A stretch of 64,000 nt of DNA. It comes from Oscheius onirici. Lineage: Eukaryota; Nematoda; Chromadorea; Rhabditida; Rhabditidae. This document shows, piece after piece, positions 44,578-56,025 of the stretch. The DNA is taken from assembly GCA_932521025.1 (NCBI GenBank), contig OW051469.1:9684398-9748397 (forward strand), given 5' to 3'. Both the position numbers and the translations under genes were made by a program. Every line of letters starts with the position of its first letter. Position 1 is the stretch's first letter. The notes beneath the pieces were generated by a model, which did no database searches, had not been told where the DNA came from, and worked only from the letters and a program-made list of their open reading frames with translations.

Positions 44578-46333
44578 TTACAGTTCTTTCTCGATGACGT
44601 CGTAGATCGCGTTCTGGAGCCGCATGTAAGTCCAGCAGAGATCGTAGACGCCCGTTTTTAAGCCATTTGAGACGTAAGCGATGACTAGGCGATTTTTGAG
44701 GTCGTAGGCGATGTTCTGGCAGCCGTGACCCGTGTGTCCGATCAGGTGAGAGGTCTGGAAGATTCAATTGTACAAAAAAAACGGTAAAAGTAAGAAAAAT
44801 GAGTAAAAAAAAACGTACCCCGGCTCTCTCTAGAGGGAGATAGAAGAATCCGTGGCCTTTCGTCGACCTGCCGCCGAAGATGATGTCCTCGTCGCTGGCA
44901 TAGTGTTGCTCGAGATGGCTCAAGGTTTTAAGGCTGACTATTTTCTCGTTGACGAACTGAAATTTTGGCGAAGTCAAACAGGGATAAAGTTGGTAAGCCT
45001 GTTCCTTCCAAATTGATTCCCCAAAACGTACCAGGCTAAAAATTTGACCCAAAGACCTGGCATTTCCAATGCCCAGAGCAGCAGCCTGCTCCATATTGTG
45101 ATATTCCGGATTGTTGTAGGTTGCTCGATGAACGGCTTGCAGCCAGTTCGGGTTGTTTACTGCTCGAGAAAGAGGCGTATCCTGAGATATTTCTAGACCT
45201 AAAAGTAGGACAAAAAACGAACCATTTGCAGGTTCCAAAGGTGTCGGAAGCACCAGAGGACGCGCCAATTGTGAAAAACTTCGCGAATCCTCTCCCACAT
45301 TGTCGGCGTATGAAGTCGGGCGACTCTCCAGGCCTCGGAAAATGGCAGGCCGATGTGGTAGTCTATTCCGTGCGGCTCGGTGATTTCTTCCTTCAGGAAC
45401 TGTCCGATTCCGCGCTGCTTTTCGTCCGTATGGCGTACAAGTTGATCGACCAGCCAGCTGAAAATTGTAGCGTTAGAAGAAGTTGGCAACTACAGGCGCT
45501 GCTGCCTGACTGTGGCTGCTGTAGCTCTACAAGTTGGCCACAACTGAAGTAGTTGTCTCACTATGGCTCGGACATCTATCAAAACTTACCCATAGGTGTA
45601 AGGATGATATCCGATAGCCGTTCCGGGTTTCCATTTTGGTTCCTCATTCTCGATAATCTGTCGCATAGCCACGTGATCTTTGGCAATTTCTTCGGTAATT
45701 TGTGCGTCGATATAGCCCAGACCGCCCTGAAATGGAGTAAACAGGTTCATTCTTACATCGAAAGAAACATACCATATGAGCCAGAAGCTGATGTACAGTC
45801 ACATTTTCTTTGCCGTTCTTGGCAAAACCGGGCCAGTGTTTAGAAACTAAGTCATTGTAGCTGGAATTCTTTAAGATTAGCTCAAAACAAAGAAAATTAA
45901 CCTGAGACGACCCCGATCAACCAGAAGGGCTATGCAGGCGGCTGCTACGGCTTTTGTCGTGGAAAATGTTACGGAAATTGTGTCTTCTTTCCATTTTCTA
46001 GCTGCTTGGCTGTCCGCATAGCCTCCCCAGAGATCCACAACGGGCTTGCCGTCAACAAAAACGGCTAGAGACGCTCCTTCGTGCTCCCAGCCATCGTTGA
46101 AGTTGTCTCTGGAAAAAAAATGGTAAAAACGGGGCTGACTTTATGTATTTCTGCGATAAAACGCTCGTAAAAGTAAGTAAAACCTACAAAAAAGCTTTCC
46201 GGACCGACTCATACCGCTTATCGACGGTCCCGTCTGTAATCACTGGATTCGCATGCCGTAAATGTCCGTCGAGATGGTAGAATATCCAGGCGAGAGCGAT
46301 TAGACTGAATGAGGTTCGATGGAAGGCAGACAT
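44578..46333 (-). CDS. LACT-family class C beta-lactamase-like serine hydrolase
   Basis: Eight exons: 46333-46215, 46108-45902, 45860-45773, 45726-45590, 45457-45223, 45181-45032, 44956-44819 and 44754-44578; 416 codons. The start encodes a short N-terminal hydrophobic segment (SFSLIALAWIFYHL), a membrane anchor or signal. Penicillin-binding/AmpC-type motifs are intact: SxxK as STTK (Ser89, Lys92); the YxN region as YHPYTYG; and HTGHG (about 364-368) in place of KTG. Nematodes have expanded this family (LACT proteins, related to LACTB) with peptide-hydrolase-like activity of uncertain substrate. The 41-nt intron 45182-45222 must end at the second AG; the nearer TTTTAG breaks the frame. A second terminal exon of the same family lies at 63683-63853. 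Confidence 0.92.
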
Positions 46334-46457
46334 TGGCTGGAAATGAGGAAATTAGCCAATTTCGAGTATTTGGGCAAGAAAAAAGACTAAAAGTCAGACC
46401 AAGATCTCCTCTCCTCAGCAGAGCAAGGTTGGAGGATATGAGACGCATAACCCAATA

Positions 46458-46675
46458 CGGTCTGTTCAAAAAGAAGAGGGATTACCGTAAGATTTTAGCT
46501 CTTCCCTTCGAGACCCACTTAGCATGCAAAAGGCTGGATACTCAGCCAACAAATTTGAAAGATACGCAACGAACTTTGTAATTTGTTGGCCGAGTATCCA
46601 ATGTTTGTGTGCTTAGTGGGTCTCGAAGAGAAGAGCTAAAATCTTATGATAATCCCTCTTCTTTTGAACAGACCA
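46458..46675. repeat. MITE-like element with 60-bp inverted repeats
   Basis: GGTCTGTTCAAAAAGAAGAG and about 40 further bp at the left recur as the reverse complement at 46615-46674. The interior has GGATACTCAGCC and GGCCGAGTATCCAATG, themselves an inverted pair. Lies upstream of the LACT gene. Confidence 0.85.
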
Positions 46676-46889
46676 TAACAAACAGGTTTTTCTGGTCACT
46701 TTTCGGTTTTTTTTCCAAATTTTTGATGACAAAACTAAATCTATGTAGTCGGTGGACGTATTTTGAAACACAAAAGTTCAGAAAAAATGCGAAATGAATT
46801 TTTTAGGCCGCCGCAAAGTCGGCACGAGACGAAAGCGAAAGTTGAGCGCAGCGCAGAATCAACAAATCTGAGCCCCTGTGTTTTTTATA

Positions 46890-47051
46890 GTCCGTCCTAT
46901 TTTTACGGAGAATTTCTGGACCTTTAAAATGCGTCGTGACGAGACCCGTATAACATGCAAATGCTGGATACTCAGTTTGCATGTTATACGGGTCTCGTCA
47001 CGAAGAATTTTAAAGGTCCAGAAATTCTCCGTAAAAATTGGACGGACTATA
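46890..47051. repeat. Long near-perfect palindrome (about 160 bp)
   Basis: Two arms of about 73 bp, separated by only about 15 nt (TGCTGGATACTCAG), so the DNA can form one continuous hairpin. Ends read AGTCCGTCC and GGACGGACT. Confidence 0.85.
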
Positions 47052-47199
47052 ACTGCTCATTTTTTTGCAAATTGTCAGAGACCGTTAGGCCTCTTCTCTT
47101 TGTCTCCAGTACCTGAACAGAATCCAGTGCCATTTCAGAAATACTGTCTCCTTCATCTATCTCGCTGTATACTTGTGACTCTGAGCCGACTGCCACCGA

Positions 47200-48310
47200 T
47201 GTGCTAGTTTCGCTCCTTCTTTTGTCAAAATGGCTCCCAGAGCCCGCTCGGTCTCGATGACAGTTACGACCGATTTCGAGATTTCCTTCCGGCCGGAAAA
47301 AGGTTCATTCGCGAGACGATTCATCCTTACGCTGAGGTTAGAATCCAAGCCAAGGGCCCCGCCAAAGAGACGGTCATCAAAGAGCCTGTCTCTTCGGAAC
47401 AGACTAAGAAGCGCAAGATCGTTGCATCAGGGAATGGTATACGACAGTTATATTTCCTAGACTCATTTCCTCTTTAAGCTTTTCCCCTCTGCCCTCTCTC
47501 TGACGTCGATCAACACCAACTTTTTCGGTAAGGCTGATATCGCTGGCGTTGAAAGAGGATCATCCGAGATGTATTCGCGGTTACTTACTCAGTTCCATGG
47601 ACTGTCGTCGTTGATGATGACTATTTTGACGAGTCGGCCGAAAGGGCGCTTACGCGGATGGTCGTCGTATTTGGTAGCGGCCACGCGACACTTGCCGTGA
47701 CAAACTACGAAGAGAAAATTGATGAATTGGGACTCGTAAGATTCTGTTCTCAGCCACAAACTGTTGTTCTTTTGCAGGGAGTACCGGTGGAATACTGGAT
47801 AGTCAACGCTGAAATGTTTGAGAAGCTGTACGACGCCGGAGTAAAGATTACATACAATAATGAAATCAAAGAAATTGCCTCAATTGAGGATCGAGATGTG
47901 GCAGATTTGCTAGTTTCTATCGCAAACCGTCGGGATTCACAATAACAAGCACAGCAGCTTGCCCAGTCGGAATTGGTATTTTTACTCTCCTGTTCCTAAT
48001 CATCTTGAGTATAGACTATTTCATCTCCGCTCGCCTGCCTCTTTGGATAGAAGAGCTGCCGCAAGATGATATAACACAAATCAGTGTCATGAGATTTGTG
48101 GAGAGCGTCGTCCCTTCTTCCAGGCTGAGACAAACCGTTTACGCACTACTAGAAGAAACGAAAAAACTGCTACGGTCGATGTTATCTGACAACCACTCGT
48201 CATACTTCCCAACGATTCGCCTCTCATCGCTTCCCCGTCTCGTGGCCTTTAGTCGGTCAAACAATGCCTCGATCCGCAATCTTCTGAACACGGTGCATTT
48301 TATATAGTAG
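47200..48310 (+). pseudogene. Possible multi-exon gene, apparently frame-disrupted
   Basis: Several coding-like segments occur on the plus strand but do not join cleanly. An acidic/basic segment spans 47235-47425 (LGLDDSYDRFRDF, KRFIRETIHPYAEV). Another (VVVDDDYFDESAERAL ... NYEEKIDELG) splices at 47738/47777 to GVPVEYWIVNAEMFEKLYDA. A different frame at 47915-48307 carries a membrane segment (CPVGIGIFTLLFLIIL) and a long helical tail ending in TAG. The shift between the second and third parts, around 47890-47945, has no obvious intron. Either an unusual splice is missed or the gene has decayed; it lies next to several mobile-element-like repeats. I do not recognise a family. Confidence 0.35.
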
Positions 48311-49081
48311 ACTCACTTAAAATTTAAACTTGTAGTTGAGCACAGAATTCTTGGCCAAGACCAAGCAACTAAAAAGGCAGAAAGCATCAAGAGAACGCAA
48401 CGCAGACACTCCAAGCTGTCGGTAGTGGCCTCAGAGCATCTGTCCAGCTGCTTCACATCTACAAGGATGTCGCCCGATGAGATTTGTGCAGACGGAGCGC
48501 TCTCTGAGACCAAGGTTATCTTTTTGACAATGGTAACGGAAACTTCGAGCCTGTAGCATAGCGACTTTCAGGAGCAGCTGAAGGTTGAGGCTGACATCAA
48601 GTGTCTTTGCGGGGCCGCCACATTTTTGTCTCGGTCGTTAAAAATAGAGCAGACCACTCCGCGTTGACCAAGTTCACTCCCAGCCGCTATATGATCGTCC
48701 ATGGTAACAGTATGCTCAGCAGCAGCAGTACAGTATTCATTTTCAGTTGGCAACAAGCTGAGTATCGTTTACGAGATGTTCTTCCGTCACATGCAGTCCC
48801 TCTTGGATCCGGGTTTGAGTCTGCTCATCATCGTATCTCGACAATCATAGAAGTTCTCTAGCTTCTTTCTTCTTTTGTTATCTGTTAACTCCGTTGTTAA
48901 CATTTGTTGTGCAGTAGTAAAAATGCTATCTGCAAATTGCTTGACAGTGAGAGAGAAGAACAGACATGGGAAGAATGGAACGGAAAAGAACCGCTTGGTC
49001 TACTGGACCCTGTGTTTGTGCAACGGACGAAATGGGATTGAGAAATTTTGGGAGACTTGGATCAGGAAAAGTCACATTTGT

Positions 49082-49173
49082 GCAAGCATGTGCGTGCGGA
49101 CCGGACCGGACCGGTCCGGTCCGCCCGCCGCCGTTCAAAAATTGGACCGGTCCGGACATGCGCACATGCTTGC
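49082..49173. repeat. Inverted repeat with GGACCGGTCC core
   Basis: GCAAGCATGTGCGTGCGGAC at the left and the near reverse complement ending GCGCACATGCTTGC at the right, with tandem GGACCGGACC inside. Probably a small mobile element; composition resembles the degraded element at 29625. Confidence 0.6.
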
Positions 49174-49389
49174 ATTTGTAGGAGGAGATTGTACATATAG
49201 TCTGTTCACAAAAAACAACCTAATCGCGGATGTTCGCGGACATTTTGCCCGCGAATTCAAACCGGTGAAAATTGAATTTTAGCCTTTTGCTGGAACTTCA
49301 TTTGAGTCGTTTTCTCGGTAATTTCTGCGTTTTCACGCCCATTTTGTTCTTCTAGCAACAAAAGAAGCAACAATGTTCAATTTACTTAG

Positions 49390-49550
49390 GCGTCGAGTCG
49401 AAAAGTCGAGTTACGAGCCGATTCGAGTCGTGTTCTGTACCGACCCGAGTCGAGTCGGCTCCTGGGCCATGTCGAGTCGAGTCGAGCCGGCTCGCGGACT
49501 ATGTCGAGTCGAGTCGGCTCGAGCTGGCTCGCGAGCCGAGTCGATTTTTT
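49390..49550. repeat. GAGTCG/GGCTCG tandem repeat block
   Basis: Dense imperfect repeats of GAGTCGAGTCG and GGCTCG over about 160 bp, a satellite or subterminal part of a transposable element. Confidence 0.6.
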
Positions 49551-49802
49551 TCTCAAATTCCGCGGCTCAAATACGAAGAAATGAAGAAAATCTTGTTATT
49601 TCCCGTTTGTTGAGCGATCTTGTCCACGAGATGGATAGACGATCTAAGAGTTGGCAAAAAACAATTATGGTGATGGAACGCGAATAATTGGCAAAGACGT
49701 TAGAAGAGACACCAAAAAGAGATTTTCTTGATGCGCAAAACATATAAGTAGAGCGAAACAATTTATTCAAAGATTTATTTGCGATCATAAACCATCAGGA
49801 GA

Positions 49803-50826
49803 TTAAAAAAAAGCTTGGACGTTTAGAGCGGAGTCGGGATCTCCATTGTAACCGGAGTAGTCTAGGGGAACAGATTTTGCTACAAAAGAACACGGCATTT
49901 CGACCAAATCATTGAAAGTACGGATGTTTGCGTGAATTAATAGGTCATACTTCCTGTCGTGATGCAAAATAAGGAGAAGAAAATGATTGTTCGGATTTGG
50001 GACTAGGGCTGTGATGACTTTTTTTTGATGAAGTATAGATGTGGGCATCATTTTCAGACATACCAATAAACATGCGTTTAGATGAAAAGTAAGAGCAGGA
50101 TATCGTCTCAGCTTTGTAACTCCAGTTTCCTGTTCGCCATTTCTGAAAAATGCTTAAGTTTTTAATTTCATAAAATACAATTAACACCGAAATAGAGTTT
50201 CTCTTGCAGAAGCACAAATTCGACGCTTCTGAAGCCTCATTTTGTGTTCGTCAAAATTTGAGGCGGCAGACAGTAAAAGAGACGAACCTTGACTAAAGAA
50301 TATATAAGCGTCGTACTAATCCCGTCTGTAATGGTAAAGTGTTTACTTAAATATAGTACATCCTCCAAATACTTGTTCGAACAGCTAATTTGGACCATTC
50401 CAGGCATCTGAAATTTTCGTTCAAAACTGTTTTTCACATAAATCGAACCAAATCTTTTATAACTTTTTCCAAGTCTTCCAAATCCGGTGATGAATTAATT
50501 TTAAGATTCGAGCCAATCATCCACGGCTTTACTTCAATCTTAGGATAATACCAATTTCGTACAATGTTGAGTTTTGTAAACGGCCACTTCATTTTGCTCA
50601 ACTGGTCAGAAAGTCCTTCGCCATCCCATTCACTAATTGTTCCATCAAATGTGAACGGCAGTATTGTGTCGAGGAAATAAAGGCGTGACCAAACAGGTGC
50701 TCTACAACGACTGAACATGATTTCCGAAATACTCTAAAATTTCATTTAATTTTCTATTTGAGTCATTTTCTTACATATTGAAGTAACTGCACACTTCCGT
50801 GCGGGATTCGAATATTGAACGTTGTT
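49803..50826 (-). CDS. F-box-like/nematode-expanded protein, 5' end unresolved
   Basis: Exons 50733-50449, 50407-50288, 50142-50064 and 50008-49803 join in phase and end in TAA. A further upstream exon ends at 50775 (IPHGSVQLLQY) but its start could not be fixed. The visible protein is about 245 residues of mixed helix and strand: DTILPFTFDGTISEWDG, LSDQLSKMKWPFTKLN, NPNNHFLLLILHHDRKYDLL and a short tail. Leucine-rich strand-like repeats followed by a compact beta region resemble the C-terminal parts of nematode F-box-associated proteins, a large and fast-evolving E3-ligase adaptor group; this is a weak inference. A related gene seems to lie at 63020-63551, and a copied segment links the two loci. 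Confidence 0.5.
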
Positions 50827-50924
50827 CAATTTTTTATCAAAGTTCATGAACAGCCTTGCAGAGCCGAAGAGAACGTACAAAAGCTCGACAATCCATCTGT
50901 AACACCTTGTAGAATTTTCCTGCC

Positions 50925-51045
50925 TCTTACTCACTATACTTGGGCACCGAGCCTGACGGTTTTTTGCGATTTTCTGCAAATCGGATTCAATTTTCTCGAT
51001 TTTTTTTCCAGACATTTGTTAATGCTTTGTTGACTTCTAGCAAAC
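50925..51045. repeat. Segment duplicated in inverted orientation at 62900-63020
   Basis: About 115 bp (for example GGGCACCGAGCC, TTTGCGATTTTCTGCAAATC, TTTTCCAGACATT and TTAATGCTTTGTTGACTTCT) recur as the reverse complement near the other end of the cluster. The second copy has small indels. Confidence 0.75.
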
Positions 51046-51482
51046 AAGAAATTGAAATTGAAATTAGTAATTTTCCAGAAAAATGTGCCGGCTCGAGCCA
51101 TGATTTTATGAGATATCGATTGATCTCTTTGATTGAAGTTTGTCGGTGAGCATGTATTTTCAAGTAATGAAGCTGTATGAAACTTATGAATTACTGCTGA
51201 TGGATACTTGAGTTAAAATTTGATAAAATTCGTTAAAATAAAAATACGACATGAAACTTTATTGCGGGAATGGACTAAATCTGTTATCTGCAAAATCGAC
51301 TGACTTCTAATCGTACTGCTCAGCTGTTCGTCACGGTAAGCGCAGTTTTATCACGGAAGTCGGGATTCCAGACACTTTTAGACCCAAAAATTGTTTTTTT
51401 TTGTCACAAAACAATTGAAATCCAAAGTAAATCTGAAAAAAAAGGTGAAAAACATGAAACATTTATAAAAAAATTTAAAAGT

Positions 51483-53356
51483 TTAAAAGAAATCGGATCC
51501 ATTGGTATAAAGGCCTTCAGACGATGTGCCCGACTCGGAGACAAAGTAGACATCCTTCTCGTACACTCTCACAATCGTATCCCTTCCCTCATCCTCAGAT
51601 CTCAGACAGTGCACCTTCCAATCATCCAACGTACTGAACTTCCACTTTTGTCCCTCGACAAAGTACTTTCCGTCATGCTCAATCGGCGTCGTTTTCCCCG
51701 GCTCCGGCAAAACTTCGTAGAGCTCATTGCCGAACACTTTGAAGTTATCCTTTCCCATTACAAATGTTCCGGTGTAGTACTCAATGTTGAGTATCCATTT
51801 CGACTGCCCGGGGGCCACCACGATCCAATTGGAGGCGTTTTGTGCTTTGCCGGTAAACTTGTGAATGAGTTGAAAGTTGTAGTAGGATTTGGTTTTGTTT
51901 TCGATTCTTGCTGTACAGTATCGAGTGTAAACGTCGAAGATTCCGGCAGGAGCGGCGACCTAGAATTTGAACTAGAAAGGCGCCACAAAAAAAAATAAAA
52001 CTTTGAGAGCTTATATCTCAAGAACCAAGAGAGATACAAAAAAGTTGTCAATTAACAAAATGTAGTTCAACTCATAAGGAACAAGTCTCCAGTTGACAAC
52101 TTTTCTCTACCTCGTGTGGTTTTTGAGATACAAGCTCCCAAACTTGTACTCTTGGGTGCCCCCTTCTATTAGAGTATTTACAGTACATAAAAAAATTCTA
52201 TCCTATCTCTAGTACCAACCTTTTCCACCTCGTACTCTCTCCATTGTCTCATTGTACTTCTAAACTCGTTAATCCTGGCTAAGACTACACCGAGCTCTTC
52301 CTCATGATCACCTCCGAACAATCCCTTGGCATATGATTCGATGAATGCCTGAAATTTTGAAGTAACAAAGTTCACAGAGTAGCAGGTTGTGTTTTTCCGA
52401 ACGAAAAACCGGGAAAAGCGGGACAACTAGTTTTGGCACAATTTTTGGACCGAAATAACATCACGCTCTTATTTGGACGACGCGTGTTTTAGCTCGCCGC
52501 CATGAGAACCGCGTTGGTTACAGTAACCCGAGGATTTTGGCGGAATAAATTACGATCAAAAACCACGAAAATGAGGAAAAAATGACGCATTCAACAACGG
52601 GGAACCATAATTTTCCAACATTTCATACCGGCTAGGTCAAATTTCAAAATTTCGGCAAAAAAACGAAAATTTCCCGCACAATTGTGTTACGTAGAACTTA
52701 CAAGTCTCTGGAACACATCCTCCATGATATCGGTCCATAATCTCGCAGTTTCCCGTCTATTCATGGGATTCGAGGCTTCCTTCTCAAGAATACCAAATAG
52801 AGTCTAAAGTACTACAATGAGGGTAAACTTTTGATCACTCCCTACATGAACAATACTTCTCGGTGTAGCTTGATTGTACATCTTCTGGAACGCGTCCGAG
52901 TTAGCTTTAGAAGGATTTTTGAAAAAGTCCTCTAGGAATCGGTTGAGCACAGTTGACTTGTTCATTTCCTGAAAGAAAATTGAGCAAAGTAGTGTTGGAG
53001 TGACGAACCACGGTGAACAGGTGCTCAACTTGAGACGACTTCAACTCCGAAATTCGATGATTGAGTTGATTGCTAATCTAAAATTTATCATAAGGATCGA
53101 AGATCAAAATCCTTCTCACCGCGGCTAGAACATCGCACAACGCTCGGAACATTTGCTCCTGATCGGATTCCTTTGGAGCATTCGGCCCCTCTCTATAGCT
53201 AGCCGAGGAGATCATCGTCCGTGCGGCTCTTCCGGCTTCCACAACTTTATCAATGTTCCGAATGAGATCCTCTAAAGTTACAGATAACTTGGGGCTACAG
53301 TACGACTTACCGTCTTCCTTGCCATTTTCCGCATGTTCATCCTTCTCGACAGTCAT
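51483..53356 (-). CDS. Cluster gene 1: helical N-module plus type A C-module
   Basis: Seven exons: 53356-53311, 53271-53120, 53077-53012, 52968-52846, 52803-52702, 52348-52220 and 51959-51483; 364 codons. There is no signal peptide. Residues 1-205 are almost wholly predicted helix: LEDLIRNIDKVVEAGRAA, NRFLEDFFKNPSKANSDAF, LFGILEKEASN and AFIESYAKGLFGG. One long last exon (159 codons) encodes a beta-rich module with aromatic strands (YYNFQLIHKFTG, YYTGTFVMGKDNFKVFG, VYFVSESGTSSEGL). The helical exons share sizes and positions with the type B genes (a 123-nt exon in each), but the C-terminal module does not. TATAAAAC lies 36 bp upstream. A MITE-like element sits in the 260-nt last intron. Function unknown; an effector or pore-forming-like role is inferred from architecture and cluster behaviour only. 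Confidence 0.8.
51985..52195. repeat. MITE-like element, inverted partner of 55745-55980
   Basis: Contains AGCTTATATCTCAAGAACCA, AGTTGTCAATTAACAAAATG and AACTTTTCTCTACCTCGTGT, all found in reverse complement at 55745-55980. Internal arms also pair (AGTTGTCAA/TTGACAACT). Confidence 0.8.
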
Positions 53357-53391
53357 TGCAAATGCACGATTTCTGATTCATGGGGGATGGG

Positions 53392-53399
53392 GTTTTATA
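53392..53399 (-). promoter_or_regulatory. TATA box of cluster gene 1
   Basis: TATAAAAC on the minus strand, 36 bp from the ATG. Upstream TGATAAGG (53477) and AGATAACG (53490) are GATA-type sites, and AACGGTCAAGGCACA (53436) recurs upstream of cluster gene 3. Confidence 0.6.
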
Positions 53400-54036
53400 G
53401 CAGAGTTGTTGACAATCGCGTGATGCGCTTCGACTAACGGTCAAGGCACATTTGCTTCTAGAAACGGAGAACACAATGATAAGGCAGCAAGATAACGATC
53501 AAACTATCATCTTGGAAAGTTCTATTTCGAGAACATCAGAGATTTAACTGCATTGTACTTATGGTATCCTGAAAGGCGAAAAGTTATGAGAAGCTTCAAA
53601 ATGGGAGGATAAGCTTAATGATGAAAGAAAAGTTGCAGACCAGAAGGCACAATGTCGCTGGAGTGGATGTTTATCCGAAAACAATTTCGAAAACTTAGGC
53701 CGACGAGTTTGCCTGAATCTGGTGAATTTTAGTAAATTTCGCTTCGAGTTTCCAAGTTTTCAAAACCAAAAACCGACTTCCCTGCGAACTGTGAAGAAGA
53801 AACCCGGAGCCTTAAGATCTCTGAACCCCCTCTAATCATGCCAACACCTATCCGGATTCTCAAGTCATCTTCACTTTCATTCAAAGATATCTGATTGCCA
53901 ACTGCCAACTCGAATCGGAGATGACATTCCGATAACGATCTACCGTTATCAACTTCTTATCTTTGTGGTTTGTTCAAAAAGCCAAAGTAAACAGGTTCCA
54001 ACGGAGACCGTTGACCAAAATCACGCGAAGAACGAG

Positions 54037-54044
54037 TATAAAAG
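54037..54044 (+). promoter_or_regulatory. TATA box of cluster gene 2
   Basis: TATAAAAG 34 bp upstream of the ATG; CTTATCTT, a GATA-type site on the minus strand, lies at about 53955. Confidence 0.6.
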
Positions 54045-54077
54045 CCTCCGGTGCCCCCAGTGCCACCATCTGGCGTC

Positions 54078-55648
54078 ATGACGGACACGAAAGAGAGTGA
54101 TTATGAAGCTCTGCAAAGGCTCATCAAAGAGATGAAGGATACCGGTAAGTCTGCAGGGTGACACCTCACTGAGTGATTTTCAGATCATTACAAGCGAGCT
54201 GAAAAAGCGTTGCCTTTCGTCCAAGATCTGATCAAAGGAGTTCCAATTGGAACGATTTTGGAGCACGTGGGAGACTTGGCGGGAATGGGATGGATGGTCA
54301 AGATTCTCGTGGACGCCGCAGGTTACGGTATCGAGCCTGAAGACCCGGTGATGAAGATGTTGAAGGAGTTAAACTCGAAGATGGATGAGCTGTCGACGAA
54401 GATCAGTGACGGGTTTGCAGATATGAAGGCTTTCAACACTGCGCTCAATTTCTATACGGTCAGTTCCTAGGTGAACTTCTTCAAACCAGTTGAATTCCAG
54501 AAAGCCAATGACGCAAAACTACTGAAGAAATTCATGAACGCAATTAGTGAGAATCCGATTAAGAGAAACTATGACGACTTCAAAACGGAATACGATTCCC
54601 AGTCTCCAAAGCGACATATATTTGTAAAAAATCCCTCTCTGCTCCATTGAACTTGAATTTCAGGCTCTCATTGGTCTCCTCGAAGTGGAATCCACGAACC
54701 CACTGAAAATGGCGATGGAGGGAGACCCATACATGCAGAAGACTACGTTCGATGGTTGGAGGACCATCATCACCGATTTGCTCGGTCAACTTGTTAGTAT
54801 TCCGAATGTTCTGCACTAGGTTCAAGTTTTAGATTTTCGTCGAAAGCTACGCAAGTGGGCTCTACGGCACTGAGGGCGATGGGATGGTCAAGCAATTGAC
54901 GGAGGTTATTCAGAAAGTTGACAAGGACATGGATGAATGGGCAGTGGAGTACAAGGTTTGGCAGACTAAATTTATAGTTCTAGTATTTTTTCCAGAAGCG
55001 GTTCAAGAAGGAAGTGGTCAAAAGAGTGGCAAACGAAGCTCGAGATAAAAATACATCTCATTCCGAGCGAGCAAAGTTCATCAAAGACCACCTTGACAAG
55101 GGATTCACTGAGTGAGGAACCCTACATCATTGAATCAAAGTGAGATTTCAGCGCCGCCTACTACATTCTAGTCTTCGACAATGATCCCACAATATGGTCC
55201 AATGAAGGCTTCATTCCAAAGTACAAGTCGCAGCCGGGGTACTACGATCAAGCTTACCAGTTGCTCAATACTGGTAACTGTTGTGTGGTGGTCTACTACA
55301 GTATGACAGCCAATCAGGCTGATAACAAAAAGTTGGAGCGATTGAAAACGAACATGGCGATCATGAGGTAGGAAAATTGAGAAACATTTTTAGTGTTTTA
55401 CTTTCAGGAAAGGATGGAACCGTCCGGCGGCCAATTTTCTGCTCAATAACGGCGGTCCAGCGTCCTTCGTATGCAAGATTCCGAGCCAGTTGAATCCGGT
55501 CGTCGAGTCGGCAAACTGTAATCTCAAGTGGGGACCCGGATGGTGGTACAATGACATCGAAATGCTCTACTACCTGAACGATCATCGAGAGAAAGTGCGG
55601 GCTCACAATTTCTGGATACCGTGCTATCTTGTCGTTGGATTTACATAA
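54078..55648 (+). CDS. Cluster gene 2: helical N-module plus type B C-module
   Basis: Eight exons: 54078-54144, 54184-54458, 54501-54623, 54664-54792, 54833-54955, 54996-55111, 55152-55367 and 55408-55648; 429 codons, introns mostly 39-45 nt. The N-terminal 300 residues are helical. They include a glycine-rich, weakly amphipathic stretch (DLAGMGWMVKILVDAAGYG) that could be a membrane-inserting hairpin, then MDELSTKISDGFADMKAF, TNPLKMAMEGDP and ESYASGLYG. The C-terminal module begins at AAYYILVFDNDP and has paired-Cys GNCCVVVYYS, a lysine-rich helix, and the Trp-rich signature WGPGWW. There is no signal peptide. These signatures repeat in cluster genes 3, 4 and the truncated copy at 62271. The family is not recognised. 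The architecture, a helical bundle with a glycine-rich segment joined to a beta/Trp-rich binding-like module, resembles pore-forming proteins, but this is inference. Confidence 0.82.
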
Positions 55649-55744
55649 CTGGCTTTTTCCGTTTCACTTAATTCCAGACGATAAACTTAAAAAAAAGATT
55701 TTGCTTGAAAACGTAAAATGGTTGGATAGGTGCACTTGATGAGG

Positions 55745-55980
55745 ATACCGTAAATACTCTATTAGAAGGGCATCCAAGAGTGCAAGTTTGATCACTTGTA
55801 TCTCAAAAACTACACGAGGTAGAGAAAAGTTGTCAACTGGAGACTTGTTCCTTATGAGTTGAACTACATTTTGTTAATTGACAACTTTTTTGTATCTTTC
55901 TTGGTTCTTGAGATATAAGCTCTCAAAGTTTTATTTTGAGGAGCCCTGCTAAAAAAGTATTTACGGCATACCCACAAGAA
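55745..55980. repeat. MITE-like element, inverted partner of 51985-52195
   Basis: Begins near GTAAATACTCTATTAGAAGG and ends AAAAGTATTTAC, giving short terminal inverted repeats. The interior is the reverse complement of the copy in cluster gene 1's intron. Lies just downstream of cluster gene 2. Confidence 0.8.
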
Positions 55981-56025
55981 CCAATTAGAAACAAGTTGGA
56001 TCAAAAACGATGTATCCTTTTCCAG

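Noticed and set aside
45182-45222. A 24-nt intron ending at the first TTTTAG in the LACT gene
   Set aside because: It breaks the reading frame; extending to the next AG gives a 41-nt intron in phase and restores the family alignment.
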